Below are positions 1 through 9,112 of a stretch of DNA of 64,000 nucleotides, piece by piece (the stretch's first letter is position 1; each line of letters begins with the position of its first letter). A program made the position numbers and the translations under genes. The stretch covers positions 1-64,000 of the forward strand of contig CAWEGI010000019.1 in NCBI GenBank assembly GCA_963808815.1. Direction: 5' to 3'. This DNA comes from DATBLE01 sp963808815 (GTDB lineage: Bacteria > Actinomycetota > Thermoleophilia > Gaiellales > Gaiellaceae). The notes beneath the pieces were generated by a model. It did not search any database. It had not been told where the DNA came from and saw only the letters and a list, made by a program, of their open reading frames with translations.

Positions 1-18
1 CGTGAGAAACTAGTCGCC

Positions 19-531
19 GTGGCGCCTCGGATCGAGCTGATCATCCTCGAGTACTGGAACGTCCGGGACGAGAATCTCGAACCGTTCCTCGCCTTCTACG
101 AGGACACGTTCTTCCACGCTCTTTCGAATTGTCCCGGCTACGCGGGAATGACGGTCAACGTACGTTCGCCCGGCGCGGCCGAGATCGTCCTCGGGACGCC
201 GCGAGGCCCACGGAAGGCGATTAGCCCGCACCCGTTCATGCATCAGCTCGGCACGCGCACGGACGCGATGATCGACTTCGACGCGCTGCTCCAGTACGAG
301 TGGAATGTGCTCGGAATCCAAATGTTGACGAGCACCGACCACCTGGACACTCTGTGGGCCGACTTCATCGCGGGCTTCGAGAAGGTCCGCCCGCACTGGC
401 GAGACGAGTATCCGGACGCGCGGGAGCCGACGGACGTGATGATCGCGGAGTTCTTTCGATTCGTGGACAACCACTGGGACGTCTTCCTCGAAACGCGCAA
501 GACCCTCTGGAACGACGCTTCCGGCCAGTAG
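19..531 (+). CDS. Uncharacterized 170-residue protein, possibly 5'-partial
   Basis: Not assigned to a family. The protein is acidic and rich in aromatic residues (many Trp, Phe, Tyr), has no signal peptide or membrane segment, and ends with a Phe/Trp-rich stretch. The GTG at position 19 is the first start seen, but the frame stays open to the left edge of the window and no ribosome binding site precedes that GTG, so the true start may lie outside. It is convergent with the M24 peptidase gene, with a spacer of 13 bases. The coding character is supported by strong G/C preference at third codon positions. Confidence 0.6.
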   Translation: MAPRIELIILEYWNVRDENLEPFLAFYEDTFFHALSNCPGYAGMTVNVRSPGAAEIVLGTPRGPRKAISPHPFMHQLGTRTDAMIDFDALLQYEWNVLGIQMLTSTDHLDTLWADFIAGFEKVRPHWRDEYPDAREPTDVMIAEFFRFVDNHWDVFLETRKTLWNDASGQ

Positions 532-544
532 AGCGGTTGGGCGA

Positions 545-1738
545 TCAGCTCGAGAGAAAGGGCTCCTGCGGCATCGTCTGGAGCCGGTCGGCGCCGGCCG
601 ACGTCACGTGATAGGTGTCCTCGAGCTGGAGGACGCCCCAGCCGAGCTCGAAGTACAGCGTCTCGAAGTTCATGACCATCCCGTCCTCCAGCACGAAGTC
701 GTCGGCGAGAAAGCCGCCGATCGACTCCGGCTGGTCGTACTGCTCGATTCCGATCGAGTGACTCAACGCGACGAGCCCAGCGGGCATTGCCTCGTGCGTG
801 AGCTCGCGCGCCTGCTGCCGCAGTTGCGCCGAGCTGATGCCCGGCCGGAGCTGGGGCACGACGGCGCGGTGGCACTCCTGGAGCACCCCGTAGAGCTCCA
901 AGAACTTCTGGCTGGGCGGCCCGATGTGTGCCGCACGACCCATGTCGCACCAGTAGTGCTTGTAGTGCCCGGCCGGATCGAGGTAGAGCACGTCGCCTCG
1001 CTTCAGCACGTACGACTCGCCGGGGTGGGAGAGCCATGGCCGGCTCCCTCCGCCACCGGTCATATGGCTGCCGTAGCCGCCCTGAGCGGCCATCGACGAC
1101 TTGAAGTAATGCATCAGCTCACGAGTTGTTGTCCCCTCTCGCGCGAGATTCGCGACGCCCTCGAGGGCGGTCTGGATGATCCGGGCACCATGGCGGAGGA
1201 GCTCTAGCTCGTCGTCTGTCTTCACGACGCGGATCTCCCGGAAAACGTTCACGACGTCCTGGCAATCCGCGTGCGCCAGCTCATTCTCGCGAAGTTCGAG
1301 CATTACCCGCGGATCGTCGAAGCCGAGCCGGGCATTATCGAGCCCGAGTTCGCGCAGCGTCTGGCCGAGCAGACGCTGACGGTTGGGCACGCCTTTCTCG
1401 CGGCCCTTCAGGACGAGATCCCAGAGTCCCTCCTCGTCAGGCCCGAGCTGAACGTCCTCCCGGTAGTGCACGTCGAACCCGGTTTGCACGCGAACTTCGG
1501 GCATCCACGTCGGCTGCCCGACGAGGTGGGGCAGCTCCCACTCGTGCACCGTCAACGTCGGCGGGATGCTCTCGTCGCGCGGCAGGATCGCGCACGACAG
1601 CCCCCATGGCGCGAAGTGGAAGGAATGCTCCGTGCCGTAGTCGCTCAGGTAGTAGACGTTCTCCGGCGTGACCGCGACCAGGGCATCAAGTGCGTACTCG
1701 TCCATCGTGGCAAGAGCGCGATCGCGGTTCAGGAGCAT
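545..1738 (-). CDS. M24 family metallopeptidase (Xaa-Pro aminopeptidase / creatinase-like)
   Basis: Predicted cytosolic two-domain protein of 397 residues: a creatinase-type N-terminal domain (about 1-165) that opens with a TPENVYYLSDYG motif, then a pita-bread catalytic domain (about 175-390). The five expected metal ligands are visible in order: Asp in LYLDPAG (about 254), Asp in YWCDMG (about 265), His in LSHSIG (about 327), Glu in MNFET (about 359) and Glu in LQLEDTY (about 373). The family hydrolyses X-Pro dipeptides, creatine or related amides with a dinuclear metal centre, and the exact substrate is not readable. Length is normal. No strong ribosome binding site precedes the ATG, but the N-terminal MLLNR start is usual for the family. 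The spacer upstream contains a cluster of short hairpin repeats. Confidence 0.88.
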   Translation of the reverse strand: MLLNRDRALATMDEYALDALVAVTPENVYYLSDYGTEHSFHFAPWGLSCAILPRDESIPPTLTVHEWELPHLVGQPTWMPEVRVQTGFDVHYREDVQLGPDEEGLWDLVLKGREKGVPNRQRLLGQTLRELGLDNARLGFDDPRVMLELRENELAHADCQDVVNVFREIRVVKTDDELELLRHGARIIQTALEGVANLAREGTTTRELMHYFKSSMAAQGGYGSHMTGGGGSRPWLSHPGESYVLKRGDVLYLDPAGHYKHYWCDMGRAAHIGPPSQKFLELYGVLQECHRAVVPQLRPGISSAQLRQQARELTHEAMPAGLVALSHSIGIEQYDQPESIGGFLADDFVLEDGMVMNFETLYFELGWGVLQLEDTYHVTSAGADRLQTMPQEPFLSS

Positions 1739-1832
1739 CAGGCGGCAAGGTCGGATCAGAAACGCACTGCCAGCGCGCGATCATCTCACGTTGCTGGCAT
1801 GAAGGGGTAAGCGACAGCTGGACCCTCGACGC

Positions 1833-1987
1833 GACCTGCTGGGTCGTCACCAGAGGCGGGCCTCCTGGTCGTGTCCCCCAGTCGACCTCCTGGGAGGAGT
1901 CCCGGAGGCTCGTCATCCCAATCGTCTGATGTGGCCTCCTGGTCGCCCATAAGGAGCGGCCTCCTGGCCTGTGCACCAGGAGGTCGG
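1833..1987. repeat. Cluster of GACC-loop-GGTC mini-hairpin repeats
   Basis: The 261-base spacer between the M24 and cupin genes holds at least five copies or near copies of a 12-13 base element. One is GACC-TGCTG-GGTC at 1833-1845. Two copies of GGCCTCCTGGTC lie at 1859-1870 and 1933-1944. A GACCTCCTGGG form sits near 1884, a GGCCTCCTGGCC at about 1958-1969, and an inverted copy (ACCAGGAGGTCG) at about 1976-1987. The arms GACC and GGTC pair around a four-base loop, usually TCCT. Spacing is irregular, so this is not a CRISPR array. The same element recurs in other spacers of the window. Confidence 0.75.
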
Positions 1988-1999
1988 GTGGGTGCACGC

Positions 2000-2497
2000 T
2001 TAGTCGTCGGGCGCGAGAGGCGGGCCGACGTTGATCTGGCCGTGAGCCCGGAAGATGGCCTCCAGCCGTTCCGGTGAAGGTCGTGCTGTCCCATTTGGCG
2101 GCAGCGTCGGCGTCGTTGCAGTCACCGAGCCGTCGCGCACCATTCGCTCGAGTCCTGCCGGTGTGCTGAGCACGAGTACCCGTGCCGTGTCGCTGTCGAC
2201 GCGGAACGTGTGCGCCGCTCCCATCGGCACAACGGCTGCTGCGCCCGGCGTCAGCTCGAACCGCTGTTCGCCGGCCTTCACCGTCAGGGTTCCCTCCAGC
2301 ACGATGTAGCTCTCGTCTTGCGGATGAGTGTGAAGCGGCGGCGATGCGTATCGCGGAAAAAGGAACTCGATCAACGCGAAGCGCCCGTGGCTGGCTTCGC
2401 CAGGCACCTTGATCGTGGCCAGCGTGCCGAGGAACCAGAGTCGCTCGCCCTCGTCGGGCGCCGTCCAGGTTGCCGTCTCAATCACCTCTAGCAGCAT
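2000..2497 (-). CDS. Cupin-domain protein
   Basis: A small single-domain cupin of about 165 residues. Cupin motif 1 is seen as PPLHTHPQDESYIVLEG (two His and a Glu that normally bind the metal) and motif 2 as PMGAAHTFRVDSD with the fourth ligand His. The C-terminal tail (about 115-165) is Pro- and Thr-rich and ends in acidic residues. Many cupins of this type are dioxygenases or sugar/metabolite-binding proteins, so the reaction is unknown. I start at the internal ATG (MLLEV) because the region before it is proline-rich and unlike the fold. An ATG 14 codons upstream (to 2539) is the alternative, and neither has a clear ribosome binding site. Confidence 0.8.
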   Translation of the reverse strand: MLLEVIETATWTAPDEGERLWFLGTLATIKVPGEASHGRFALIEFLFPRYASPPLHTHPQDESYIVLEGTLTVKAGEQRFELTPGAAAVVPMGAAHTFRVDSDTARVLVLSTPAGLERMVRDGSVTATTPTLPPNGTARPSPERLEAIFRAHGQINVGPPLAPDD

Positions 2498-2552
2498 GAC
2501 GGGATCTTGCCGAGGTGGGCGGATCTCCGGCCGGAACATCCAGGAGAACGCG

Positions 2553-2798
2553 CTAGCTGCGGCGCGGCTCCGCGGGGCTCATCGTTACCGCGCCGTCCTC
2601 ATCGACTTGAACCACGTGCCGTCTGAAGCCGCCGCCGCGATGGACTCGCCTCCAGAAGGGCTGTCCGGCCTCGGTGATGATCGCGTGGGTGTCGGTACGA
2701 GTCTCAATCGTGAAGCCCTCGGCAACTTTCCTCTCCAAGAAGGCGTCGAGCGCGTTTTCTCGTCTCCCGAGAGGATCGATTTCTCCGTCCACCGGCAT
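2553..2798 (-). CDS. Small hypothetical protein (81 aa)
   Basis: Not recognised as a named family. The predicted peptide has a pattern I associate with small conserved actinobacterial proteins: an alpha-helical start (ENALDAFLERK), a central strand region with alternating hydrophobic residues (GFTIETRTDTHAII), an Arg/Gly-rich turn and a C-terminal VVQVDEDGAVTM strand. It has no signal peptide and no membrane segment. It lies 55 bases upstream of the cupin gene on the same strand. Coding is plausible from codon use, but the start is uncertain. Confidence 0.5.
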   Translation of the reverse strand: MPVDGEIDPLGRRENALDAFLERKVAEGFTIETRTDTHAIITEAGQPFWRRVHRGGGFRRHVVQVDEDGAVTMSPAEPRRS

Positions 2799-2867
2799 GT
2801 TGGATTTCTACCCACACACTGGTCGGGCGATGCGGCTGACGCCAACGCCCTTGGTCGTCACCCGAGA

Positions 2868-2948
2868 TGACCTCCTGGCTGTGCGGGTCCGAACGTGTGA
2901 ATTGACCCGACCTCCTGGGTCTGGTCCTCGGAGGTCTCGACCTCCTGA
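2868..2948. repeat. Three mini-hairpin repeat copies
   Basis: Three copies of the dispersed element lie within 80 bases: a degenerate copy near 2868, a copy with paired arms GACC/GGTC at 2909-2921, and a third truncated copy at 2937-2948. They belong to the same family as the cluster upstream of the cupin gene. Confidence 0.65.
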
Positions 2949-3238
2949 ACGCGGGCCAGTAATGAACAAGAATGTAACCGTGCCCGCCGGGAGCAACGTC
3001 ACGCCGAGGACGCCTGACTAGCTCTCTGACCCCATGACGAACCTCGGGTAGAGGCGGACGAGCCGCTCTTCATGGGCTTGACCGCACGAATCTGGGAGTT
3101 CCTCGTTCTGAAGGTGGGGTCATTCTCCACAAGGTGGACCATCGTCCCGTTGGTTGTACGAAGTCGAGCAAGCGAATCATGGGGGACCAGCCGATCTCGG
3201 GCAGGGATCGGATCATGGCTCTGCTGAAGTTCGCTCGT

Positions 3239-3262
3239 GGAGGCCCGCCGGAGCGGGCCTCC
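3239..3262 (-). terminator. Hairpin downstream of the beta-helix gene
   Basis: A perfect 10-base stem (GGAGGCCCGC with GCGGGCCTCC) closes a CGGA loop, 22 bases past the stop codon of the leftward beta-helix gene. There is no T-run, as is common in high-GC actinobacteria, so it is a probable rather than certain terminator. Confidence 0.5.
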
Positions 3263-3284
3263 CTAACTGGTCGAGGTCTGAGGA

Positions 3285-5108
3285 TCAGGGATAGCTGACG
3301 ATGTTCACAGGAATCGTGCTCGAACCTTGGGCTGCGGCACCTGTGTCGTTGACGACGTGGTCGATGGTTCCGACTCCGCCGAGGGACACGGTCAGGATGT
3401 CGTGCAGCTTGACCCCGGGGGTGTCCGGGACCTCGAAGCCGTGGGCTGCGTGGATCGTCGGGTCGATGTTGAAGAAGCAGTAGCTGCCCAGTCCCCAGGC
3501 CTCGTGCGTCTTCACGTTGTCTGCGACCTTGTATGCGGCGAACCCATTGATCCCGTCGTGCGTCCAGGCAGCCTGGTTGGGCGGGTCATACGGGAATTCG
3601 TTCTGGAACATGATCGTGCGGCCGCGCTCGCCGTTCCAGATCACTTCGTACTTCTGGTAGTGCTCGACGAACAGCCCGTAGGCGGTCACGTCGTCGCCGT
3701 TGACGACGACGCCGGTATCGGCCGTGTTGACGGTCCAGCCGACTCCGTTGCCGTGGTCGGCACGCCATGCCCAGATGTCGTCCAGGAGGACGTCGTCGCT
3801 GTTGACGACGAGGCTGGTTGTCGCCTTTCCGGCCGCCGCGCCGCCGATCCGGAAGAACACGTCATGTAGGGACGTCGGGTCGTTCGGGTCGCTCTTGTGG
3901 GCGTTTGGCTTGCCGACCTGGAGCAGCACGGGCGAGTTCACCGCGCCGGCGTCGATCATGAGTCCGGCCAGCTTCACGCCGGGAACATCGGCAACCGTCA
4001 TGGCTGTCACGCCGTTGTCGGGCACAAGCGTGGGGAAGCCGAGGCCAAGCACGACGGCGTCGGCGCGCTTGAGGTCGATGCTCCGGTCGAGGTGGTACAT
4101 GCCGGGGGTGAAGATGAGGTTCTGCCCGCCGGCGAGGGCCGCGTTGATGGTCTTCGCGTTGTCTGTCGGGTTCGCGACGAAGAACCGCTCGATCGGGATC
4201 GACGAACCCGCCGCCGGCCCGCCGCCCCAGGTCGTGCCGCTCGAGTCGTGCCGCAGGGCGGGAACGAACACGTTGTATTGGCCCGACGAGTCGGTGTAGA
4301 GGAACGGCTTCTCCCTCGTGACCGGACTAGTGTCCAGGGTCGTGTACGGCGGCGGGTTGAACGGCGTGCTCGAGAACGACTGCGGCGGCGCTCCCACGAC
4401 ACCCGAGAAGACCTGGTTCCAGACACCGTTCGACCAGCCGGTGATGTGGCTGTCCCGTACGAGGAACTGCTGCTGCGACCCGTTGATAACGAAGCCCGTC
4501 TGGGAGTCGGCGATGAAACCGCCGCTCGCGTACTGAGGACCTGCGGTGCAATAGTCCAGCAACGTCAGGTTCCCGCCGGTGACGTTCACACGTCGCATCG
4601 GCGCCGCCTGCGAGACGGCCCAGAAGTCCGCCGATGATCGACAGCCGGACAGGCCGGTGACGTTGATCGTCAGGTTGGACACCGAGCGCCAGAAGTTGTT
4701 CAGCGCGATGCAGTTGTCAGGCGTGAGACACCGGTTGTAGACGTCGACATGGCCGTTGATGACGACATCGGCTGGCGATGCCCCGAGCCCGGCGACCTCG
4801 GTGTAATAGCCCACCTGGATGATCAACGGATTGGCGATGCTCCCGTACGTGCCCGGTCTGAACAGCAACGAATACCGCTGCGAGCCCATCTCGTTGTCGA
4901 CCTGTTGGGCCGTGATCGTGTCGACGGTCGCCTGAATCTGACTCGTCGGCATGCTCGGGTCGAAGATCACGACATTCGAGCCGAAGTTCGGCTGTGGCGG
5001 TACCGCCTGGCCGGCGCCGGCCGTGTGAGCGAACAGCAACATCGAGACCAGCAGAACCCCCACGGTGAGCGTCGGCACGAAGATCCTCCGATGCATCGAA
5101 TACCTCAT
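3285..5108 (-). CDS. Secreted right-handed beta-helix protein (pectate-lyase/GH55-like fold)
   Basis: A 607-residue exported protein. The first 32 residues form a Sec signal peptide (basic start, hydrophobic core with LLVSMLLFAHTAGA, likely cleavage after AGAGQA). The mature part begins with a segment on finding FDPSM and IQATVDTI, followed by many short Gly/Asn/Val strands typical of parallel beta-helices (NLTINVTG, GFVINGSQQQFLVRDSHI, GVKLAGLMIDAG). Related actinobacterial proteins are often mis-labelled adenylyl cyclase or coagulation factor 5/8. I see no cyclase motif. A role in polysaccharide binding or cleavage outside the cell is inference. The start is set by AGGGGGG five bases upstream of the ATG. 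Confidence 0.72.
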   Translation of the reverse strand: MRYSMHRRIFVPTLTVGVLLVSMLLFAHTAGAGQAVPPQPNFGSNVVIFDPSMPTSQIQATVDTITAQQVDNEMGSQRYSLLFRPGTYGSIANPLIIQVGYYTEVAGLGASPADVVINGHVDVYNRCLTPDNCIALNNFWRSVSNLTINVTGLSGCRSSADFWAVSQAAPMRRVNVTGGNLTLLDYCTAGPQYASGGFIADSQTGFVINGSQQQFLVRDSHITGWSNGVWNQVFSGVVGAPPQSFSSTPFNPPPYTTLDTSPVTREKPFLYTDSSGQYNVFVPALRHDSSGTTWGGGPAAGSSIPIERFFVANPTDNAKTINAALAGGQNLIFTPGMYHLDRSIDLKRADAVVLGLGFPTLVPDNGVTAMTVADVPGVKLAGLMIDAGAVNSPVLLQVGKPNAHKSDPNDPTSLHDVFFRIGGAAAGKATTSLVVNSDDVLLDDIWAWRADHGNGVGWTVNTADTGVVVNGDDVTAYGLFVEHYQKYEVIWNGERGRTIMFQNEFPYDPPNQAAWTHDGINGFAAYKVADNVKTHEAWGLGSYCFFNIDPTIHAAHGFEVPDTPGVKLHDILTVSLGGVGTIDHVVNDTGAAAQGSSTIPVNIVSYP

Positions 5109-5279
5109 TCCGCCCCCCTTGTCGTCGTGCGAAAGAACGCGTCGTCCGGACCGACGTCACTCATCGGGACGGGTGCGTACCGTCTCGCGTCGCCCCGTTC
5201 CGCGGCGAGACTAACGCACGTGGTCGTGGTCAGTCGGCAAGGGCAGCGGCGAGTCAACTGAGCACCGTCGCCGACTGGC

Positions 5280-5317
5280 GACCTTCTGGTCTGTCGTCGG
5301 AGGCCGACCTCCCGGTC
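5280..5317. repeat. Two mini-hairpin repeats upstream of the beta-helix gene
   Basis: GACC-TTCT-GGTC at 5280-5291 and GACC-TCCC-GGTC at 5306-5317. Both keep the four-base-pair arms while the loop varies by one base from the usual TCCT, which supports pairing as a conserved property. The spacer (5109-5397) has no other visible feature. Confidence 0.65.
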
Positions 5318-5397
5318 AACTCCTAGAGGGTTTGTAACGGCTACGAATCCAGTTCCTCGGGCCAGCTGGGCTACTCGGAGACCGCGCGATCTCTGGG

Positions 5398-6249
5398 TCA
5401 ACTGCCGCGGGGTTTTCCGGCCGGCAGGCTGGCGCGTGCGCCGGATGAGACGATCGAACCTCGCCCGGTCCTGGCGCGCCGAGGCGTGGGTGGCTTGAGC
5501 GGCAGGAAGCTCAGCGGCTGGCCGATCATCACCGTCTCAAAGGCACGCAGGTGCTCGTCGATCGCTTCCAGGATGCAAGCCTCCTCCCGAGATCGAAGCG
5601 CCTCGAGCAGTTTCCGCTGGTTGTCGAGCGCGTCGAGGAGGGTCACGTGTGCGTACGGGTATTGGGCCCGGATCTGCGCCAGCCGCGTAAATACGTCGCC
5701 GAGGTAGTCGGCAATGACCTCACTACCTGACCGCTTGGCGATCGCGATGTGGAAACGGATGTCCGCTTCGTAGAACACCTCCGGCTCATGGAGCATGTCC
5801 GGCAGGAGGTCGACGAGCGCCTCGAGCTCGACGAAGTCGTCCTCGCCAAGGCGTTGGGCGGCGAGCAGAGCTGCCGAGATCTCGAGCGTTCGGCGCGCCT
5901 CGAGGATCGACCGGAGGTCGCTGACGACCTGCCCGCCCATGTGCCGCAGCACGTCGACGAGACCATTCGTCGAGGCGACCTGTGTCCCACCAAGTCGGCC
6001 CCGTCTCACCGACAGCACGCCAGCCTGGCGCAGTGTGTCGATCGCATCGCGGACGACGGTACGGCTGACCTCCAGTTGCTCCGCAAGATCACGCTCGCGC
6101 GGAAGGAGGTCGCCGGACTTGTAGAGACCCCCTCGGATTGCGTCGACCAGGGCCGCGAGGACCTCGTCCGCAGCCTTGCGCAGCCTGACGGGCCTGAAGG
6201 CAGCCAGCCCCCTGTCGCCGTTGTCGACGCGTGTCTCACTCATCGGCAT
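5398..6249 (-). CDS. GntR/FadR-family transcriptional regulator
   Basis: A 283-residue DNA-binding regulator. The N-terminal winged helix-turn-helix (about 25-95) carries the family motif LLPRERDLAEQLEVSRTVVR and a wing ending VLSVRRGR; the rest (about 110-250) is an FCD-type all-helical ligand domain with ILEARRTLE and an Asp/His-rich metal pocket region (ADIRFHIAIAKRSG). Such proteins repress catabolic operons until an acidic metabolite binds. It is divergent from the hydantoinase/DUF917/ABC operon with a 138-base gap that holds that operon's promoter, so control of that operon and of itself is likely (inference). The start is the first of two ATGs, six bases after GGAGG. Confidence 0.88.
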   Translation of the reverse strand: MPMSETRVDNGDRGLAAFRPVRLRKAADEVLAALVDAIRGGLYKSGDLLPRERDLAEQLEVSRTVVRDAIDTLRQAGVLSVRRGRLGGTQVASTNGLVDVLRHMGGQVVSDLRSILEARRTLEISAALLAAQRLGEDDFVELEALVDLLPDMLHEPEVFYEADIRFHIAIAKRSGSEVIADYLGDVFTRLAQIRAQYPYAHVTLLDALDNQRKLLEALRSREEACILEAIDEHLRAFETVMIGQPLSFLPLKPPTPRRARTGRGSIVSSGARASLPAGKPRGS

Positions 6250-6289
6250 CGAGTTCCTCCCTGAGCCCGCTTAACGATTGTAGTAAGGG

Positions 6290-6319
6290 TTGACGGCTTT
6301 AAGGTTCACCGGATATACC
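6290..6319 (+). promoter_or_regulatory. Sigma-70-like promoter for the rightward HyuA/DUF917 operon
   Basis: TTGACG at 6290-6295 and TATACC at 6314-6319 are 18 bases apart, and the first gene starts about 70 bases downstream. The spacer contains AAGGTTCA, an octamer also present between the boxes of the promoter at 9113, which may be an operator half-site. Confidence 0.55.
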
Positions 6320-6387
6320 AACTTGCCGTGCCGACGACAACCGACGTGGGCCAGGGCAACGATCGAGCACACGAGACCGCTGGACGG

Positions 6388-7984
6388 GTGCGCATCGGGA
6401 TCGACGTCGGCGGCACGAACACCGACGCGGTGCTGATGGACGGCGCGAGGTGCTCGCCGAGGTGAAGACAGCCGACGACTGCGGACGTCACAGGCGGCAT
6501 CGTCACGGCGCTGCGCGCTCGTCGATCTCCGACGTCGACTCGGCCCGAGCGGGTCCAGGCGTGATGATCGGGACGACGCACTTCACGAACGCGGTCGTCG
6601 AGGCGCGGCGCCTGGCCCGACGGCCGTGATCCGGCTCGGGCTGCCGGCGACGGCAGGCGCTGCCGCCGCTGGTCGACTGGCCGCGCGGCTCTGCGCGACG
6701 CGTCGGCGGCACCGTCGCACCTCTGCCACGGCGGCCACGAGTTCGACGGGCGGCGCGATCTCCGCCGCTCGGACCCGACGAGCTGCTCAGCGCGGTGCCG
6801 ACGACGCTCGTGCGCGAAGGGCATCTCGTACGGTCGCGATCTCGTCGGTCTTCTCGCCAGTGACCTCGGAGCACGAGGTCGAGGCGCTGCACGTGATCGC
6901 GGAGGAGCTACCCGGACGCGGCGGTCAGCCTCTCCCACGAGATCGGGCGGATCGGCCTGCTCGAGCGCGAGAACGCGACGATCATGAACGCGTGCCTGCG
7001 TGAGCTGGCCACGCAGATCGTCGGCGGCTTCCGCGCCGGCGCTCGCACGAGCTCGGAATCGACGCGCCCGTCGTACCTCAGCCAGAACGACGGCACCCTG
7101 ATGAGCGCCGAGCTTCGCCGAGCGCTACCCGGTCGCGACATTCGCTTCGGGCCCGACCAACTCGATGCGCGGCGCGGCGCTCCTCTCCGGCCTCGCGCGA
7201 TTGCGCGGTCGTCGACATCGGCGGCACGACGACGCGACGTCGGCATCCTCGCAGCACGGCTTTCCGCGCGAGGCGTCGCTCGCAGTCGAGATCGGCGGCG
7301 TGCGGACGAACTTCCGCATGCCGGACGTGCTCTCGATCGGGATCGGCGGCGGCAGCGTCGTCACGACGGAGCCAGACGTCGTCGTCGGGCCCATGAGCGT
7401 CGGCTACGAGCTCACGACCCGGGCGCGCTCGTGTTCGGCGGCGACGACGCTGACGGCGACCGACGTCGCCGTCGCCGCCGGGCTCGCCGAGATCGGCGAC
7501 CGAGAGCTCGTCCGCGACATGCCGCACACCGGTTCGCGACGCGGCCGTGACGCAGATCGCGCAGCGGATCGCGCGAGGCCGTGGACCGGATGAAGACGAG
7601 CGCCGACCCGATCCCGGTTGTCTGGTCGGCGGCGGCAGCGTGCTCCTCGACGACAACCTGCCCGGCGCGTCAGCGAGCTCGTCAGGCCCGAGCACTTCGC
7701 GGTCGCGAACGCGGTGGGCGCCGCGATCGCCCAGGTCGGCGGCGAGGTCGACCGCGTCTTCTCGCTCGATCAGCAGACGCGGGACGAGGCGATCGACGAG
7801 GCAAGCGCCGAGGCGACGCGAGAGGGCGGTCGCGGCCGGCGCCGAGCGCGGACACCGTCCGGGTCGTCGACGTCGAGGAGGTCGCCGCTCGCGTACCTGC
7901 CCGGCAACGCGACGCGGCATGCGGGTCAAGGCGGTCGGCGACCTCGAACTCGCGAGGACTGGGCCGTCGCGGCCGAGTCGGTGA
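6388..7984 (+). pseudogene. Hydantoinase/oxoprolinase A-type protein, frame broken many times
   Basis: Read across frames, this encodes a full-length ASKHA-fold hydantoinase subunit collinear with the intact gene at 40359-41915. The start (GTG) gives RIGIDVGGTNTDAVLMDG, the phosphate-binding loop, and recognisable blocks follow in order: MIGTTHFTNAVVEARR, CHGGHEFDGR, EIGRIGLLERENATIMNACL, YLSQNDGTLMS, VRTNFRMPDVLSIGIGGGS and RPEHFAVANAVGAAIAQVGGEV. At least a dozen one-base insertions and deletions switch the frame, often every 50-150 bases, while codon bias and key residues remain intact. The stop overlaps the next gene by GTGA. Sequencing error in a low-quality stretch is at least as likely as a true pseudogene. 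The family opens 5-membered cyclic amides using ATP. Confidence 0.7.
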
Positions 7985-9074
7985 GGCGCGAGCTCGGCCA
8001 GCGATCTCCGCGACCTCGCGCGAGGAGCGGCGTTCCTCGGCACCGGCGGCGGCGGCGACCCGTACGTCGGCAGGCTGATGGTCGAGCAGGCGATCCGCTC
8101 GGGCGGCACGGTGACCGTGCTCGCGGCTCGACGAGCTGGACGACGACGCATTCGTCGTTCCCACAGCGATGATGGGCGCGCCGACGGTGATGGTCGAGAA
8201 GCTGCCGCGCGGCGACGAAGCGTGATCGCGCCTGCGGGCGCTGGAAGCGACATTCGGTCGAAAGGCCGACGCGCACGATGCCGATCGAGTGCGGCGGGCT
8301 CAACTCCACGATGCCGCTCGTCGTCGGCGCGCGCAGCTCGGGCATCCCGGTCGTCGACGCCGACGGCATGGGGCGGGCGTTTCCGGAGCTCCAGATGGAG
8401 ACCTTCCACGTGCACGGCGTCTCGGGCACGCCGATGGCGATCGCCAACGAGCACGGCGACGTCGTGCGTTGTCCGAGACGGACGACAACCTGACGATGGA
8501 GTGGCTCGCCCGCGCCGTGACGGTACAGATGGGTGGTGCCGCCCTCATCGCCGAGTACGCGATGGATGGCGCGACCGCAAAGCGGCCTCCGTCCCCGGGA
8601 CGCTCTCGCTCGGCATCAACATCGGGCGCGCGTCTGCGCGAGGCACGTGCGGCGCACGACGACCCGTTCGACGCGTTGATCGAGCTTCTAGCAGGCACGT
8701 TCTACCGCCACGCGCGCGTGATCTTCGAGGGAAAGGTCACCGACGTCTCCCGTGCGACGACGGGCGGCTTCGTTCGCGGGCACTGCGGTCGTCGAGGGGG
8801 CCGCGGCCGTGCTCGAAATCGTGTTCCAGAACGAGCACCTGGTCGCCCGGATCGACGGCGAGGTGGCCGCGATCGTCCCTGACCTGATCTGCGTGCTCGA
8901 AGCGGACACGGCCGAGCCGATCACAACCGAGCGCATCCGCTACGGCCAGCGCGTCAAGGTGATGGCCGTCTCGACGCCTCCGATGATGCGGACGCCCGAG
9001 GCGCTCGCGGTCTTCGGGCCGCCGGCTTCGGGCTCTCCGAGCCGTTCCGACCCGTCGAGACCATCTGGGCCTGA
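7981..9074 (+). pseudogene. DUF917-family protein, frame broken many times
   Basis: Collinear with the intact DUF917 gene at 39251-40366: it begins with a GTG overlapping the HyuA stop, then a FLGTGGGGDPYVG glycine loop, MMGAPTVMVEKLP, MPIECGGLNSTMPL, VVDADGMGRAFPELQM, and a C-terminal VARIDGEVAAIVPDLI and ITTERIRYGQRVKVMA block. It ends at a TGA after EPFRPVETIWA. Several single-base indels separate these blocks. DUF917 genes are known to travel next to hydantoinase A genes. Pfam relates the fold to S-methyl-thiohydantoin desulfurase, but the role here is undetermined. Confidence 0.68.
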
Positions 9075-9112
9075 TCCCGTGCCAACGTCGCGGCGACCCC
9101 GGCGGGTGTGCC

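Larger units (their letters stand above)
2799..3284. other. Non-coding spacer of about 490 bases with repeats and a hairpin
   Basis: No convincing gene on either strand; the short frames here have poor codon bias. It contains three copies of the GACCTCCTGG element at about 2868-2880, 2909-2921 (GACC-TCCTG-GGTC) and 2937-2948, and a terminator-like hairpin at its right end. The segment 3000-3238 shows nothing recognisable. Confidence 0.6.

Noticed and set aside
1833..1987. CRISPR array
   Set aside because: Repeats are only 12-13 bases, unevenly spaced and partly inverted; no cas genes are present.
2808..3002. Short minus-strand frame of 64 codons
   Set aside because: Overlaps the repeat copies, has poor codon bias and no ribosome binding site.
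6388..9074. Programmed ribosomal frameshifting
   Set aside because: There are too many shifts in both directions, no shared slippery motif, and an intact paralogue without shifts exists at 39251-41915.
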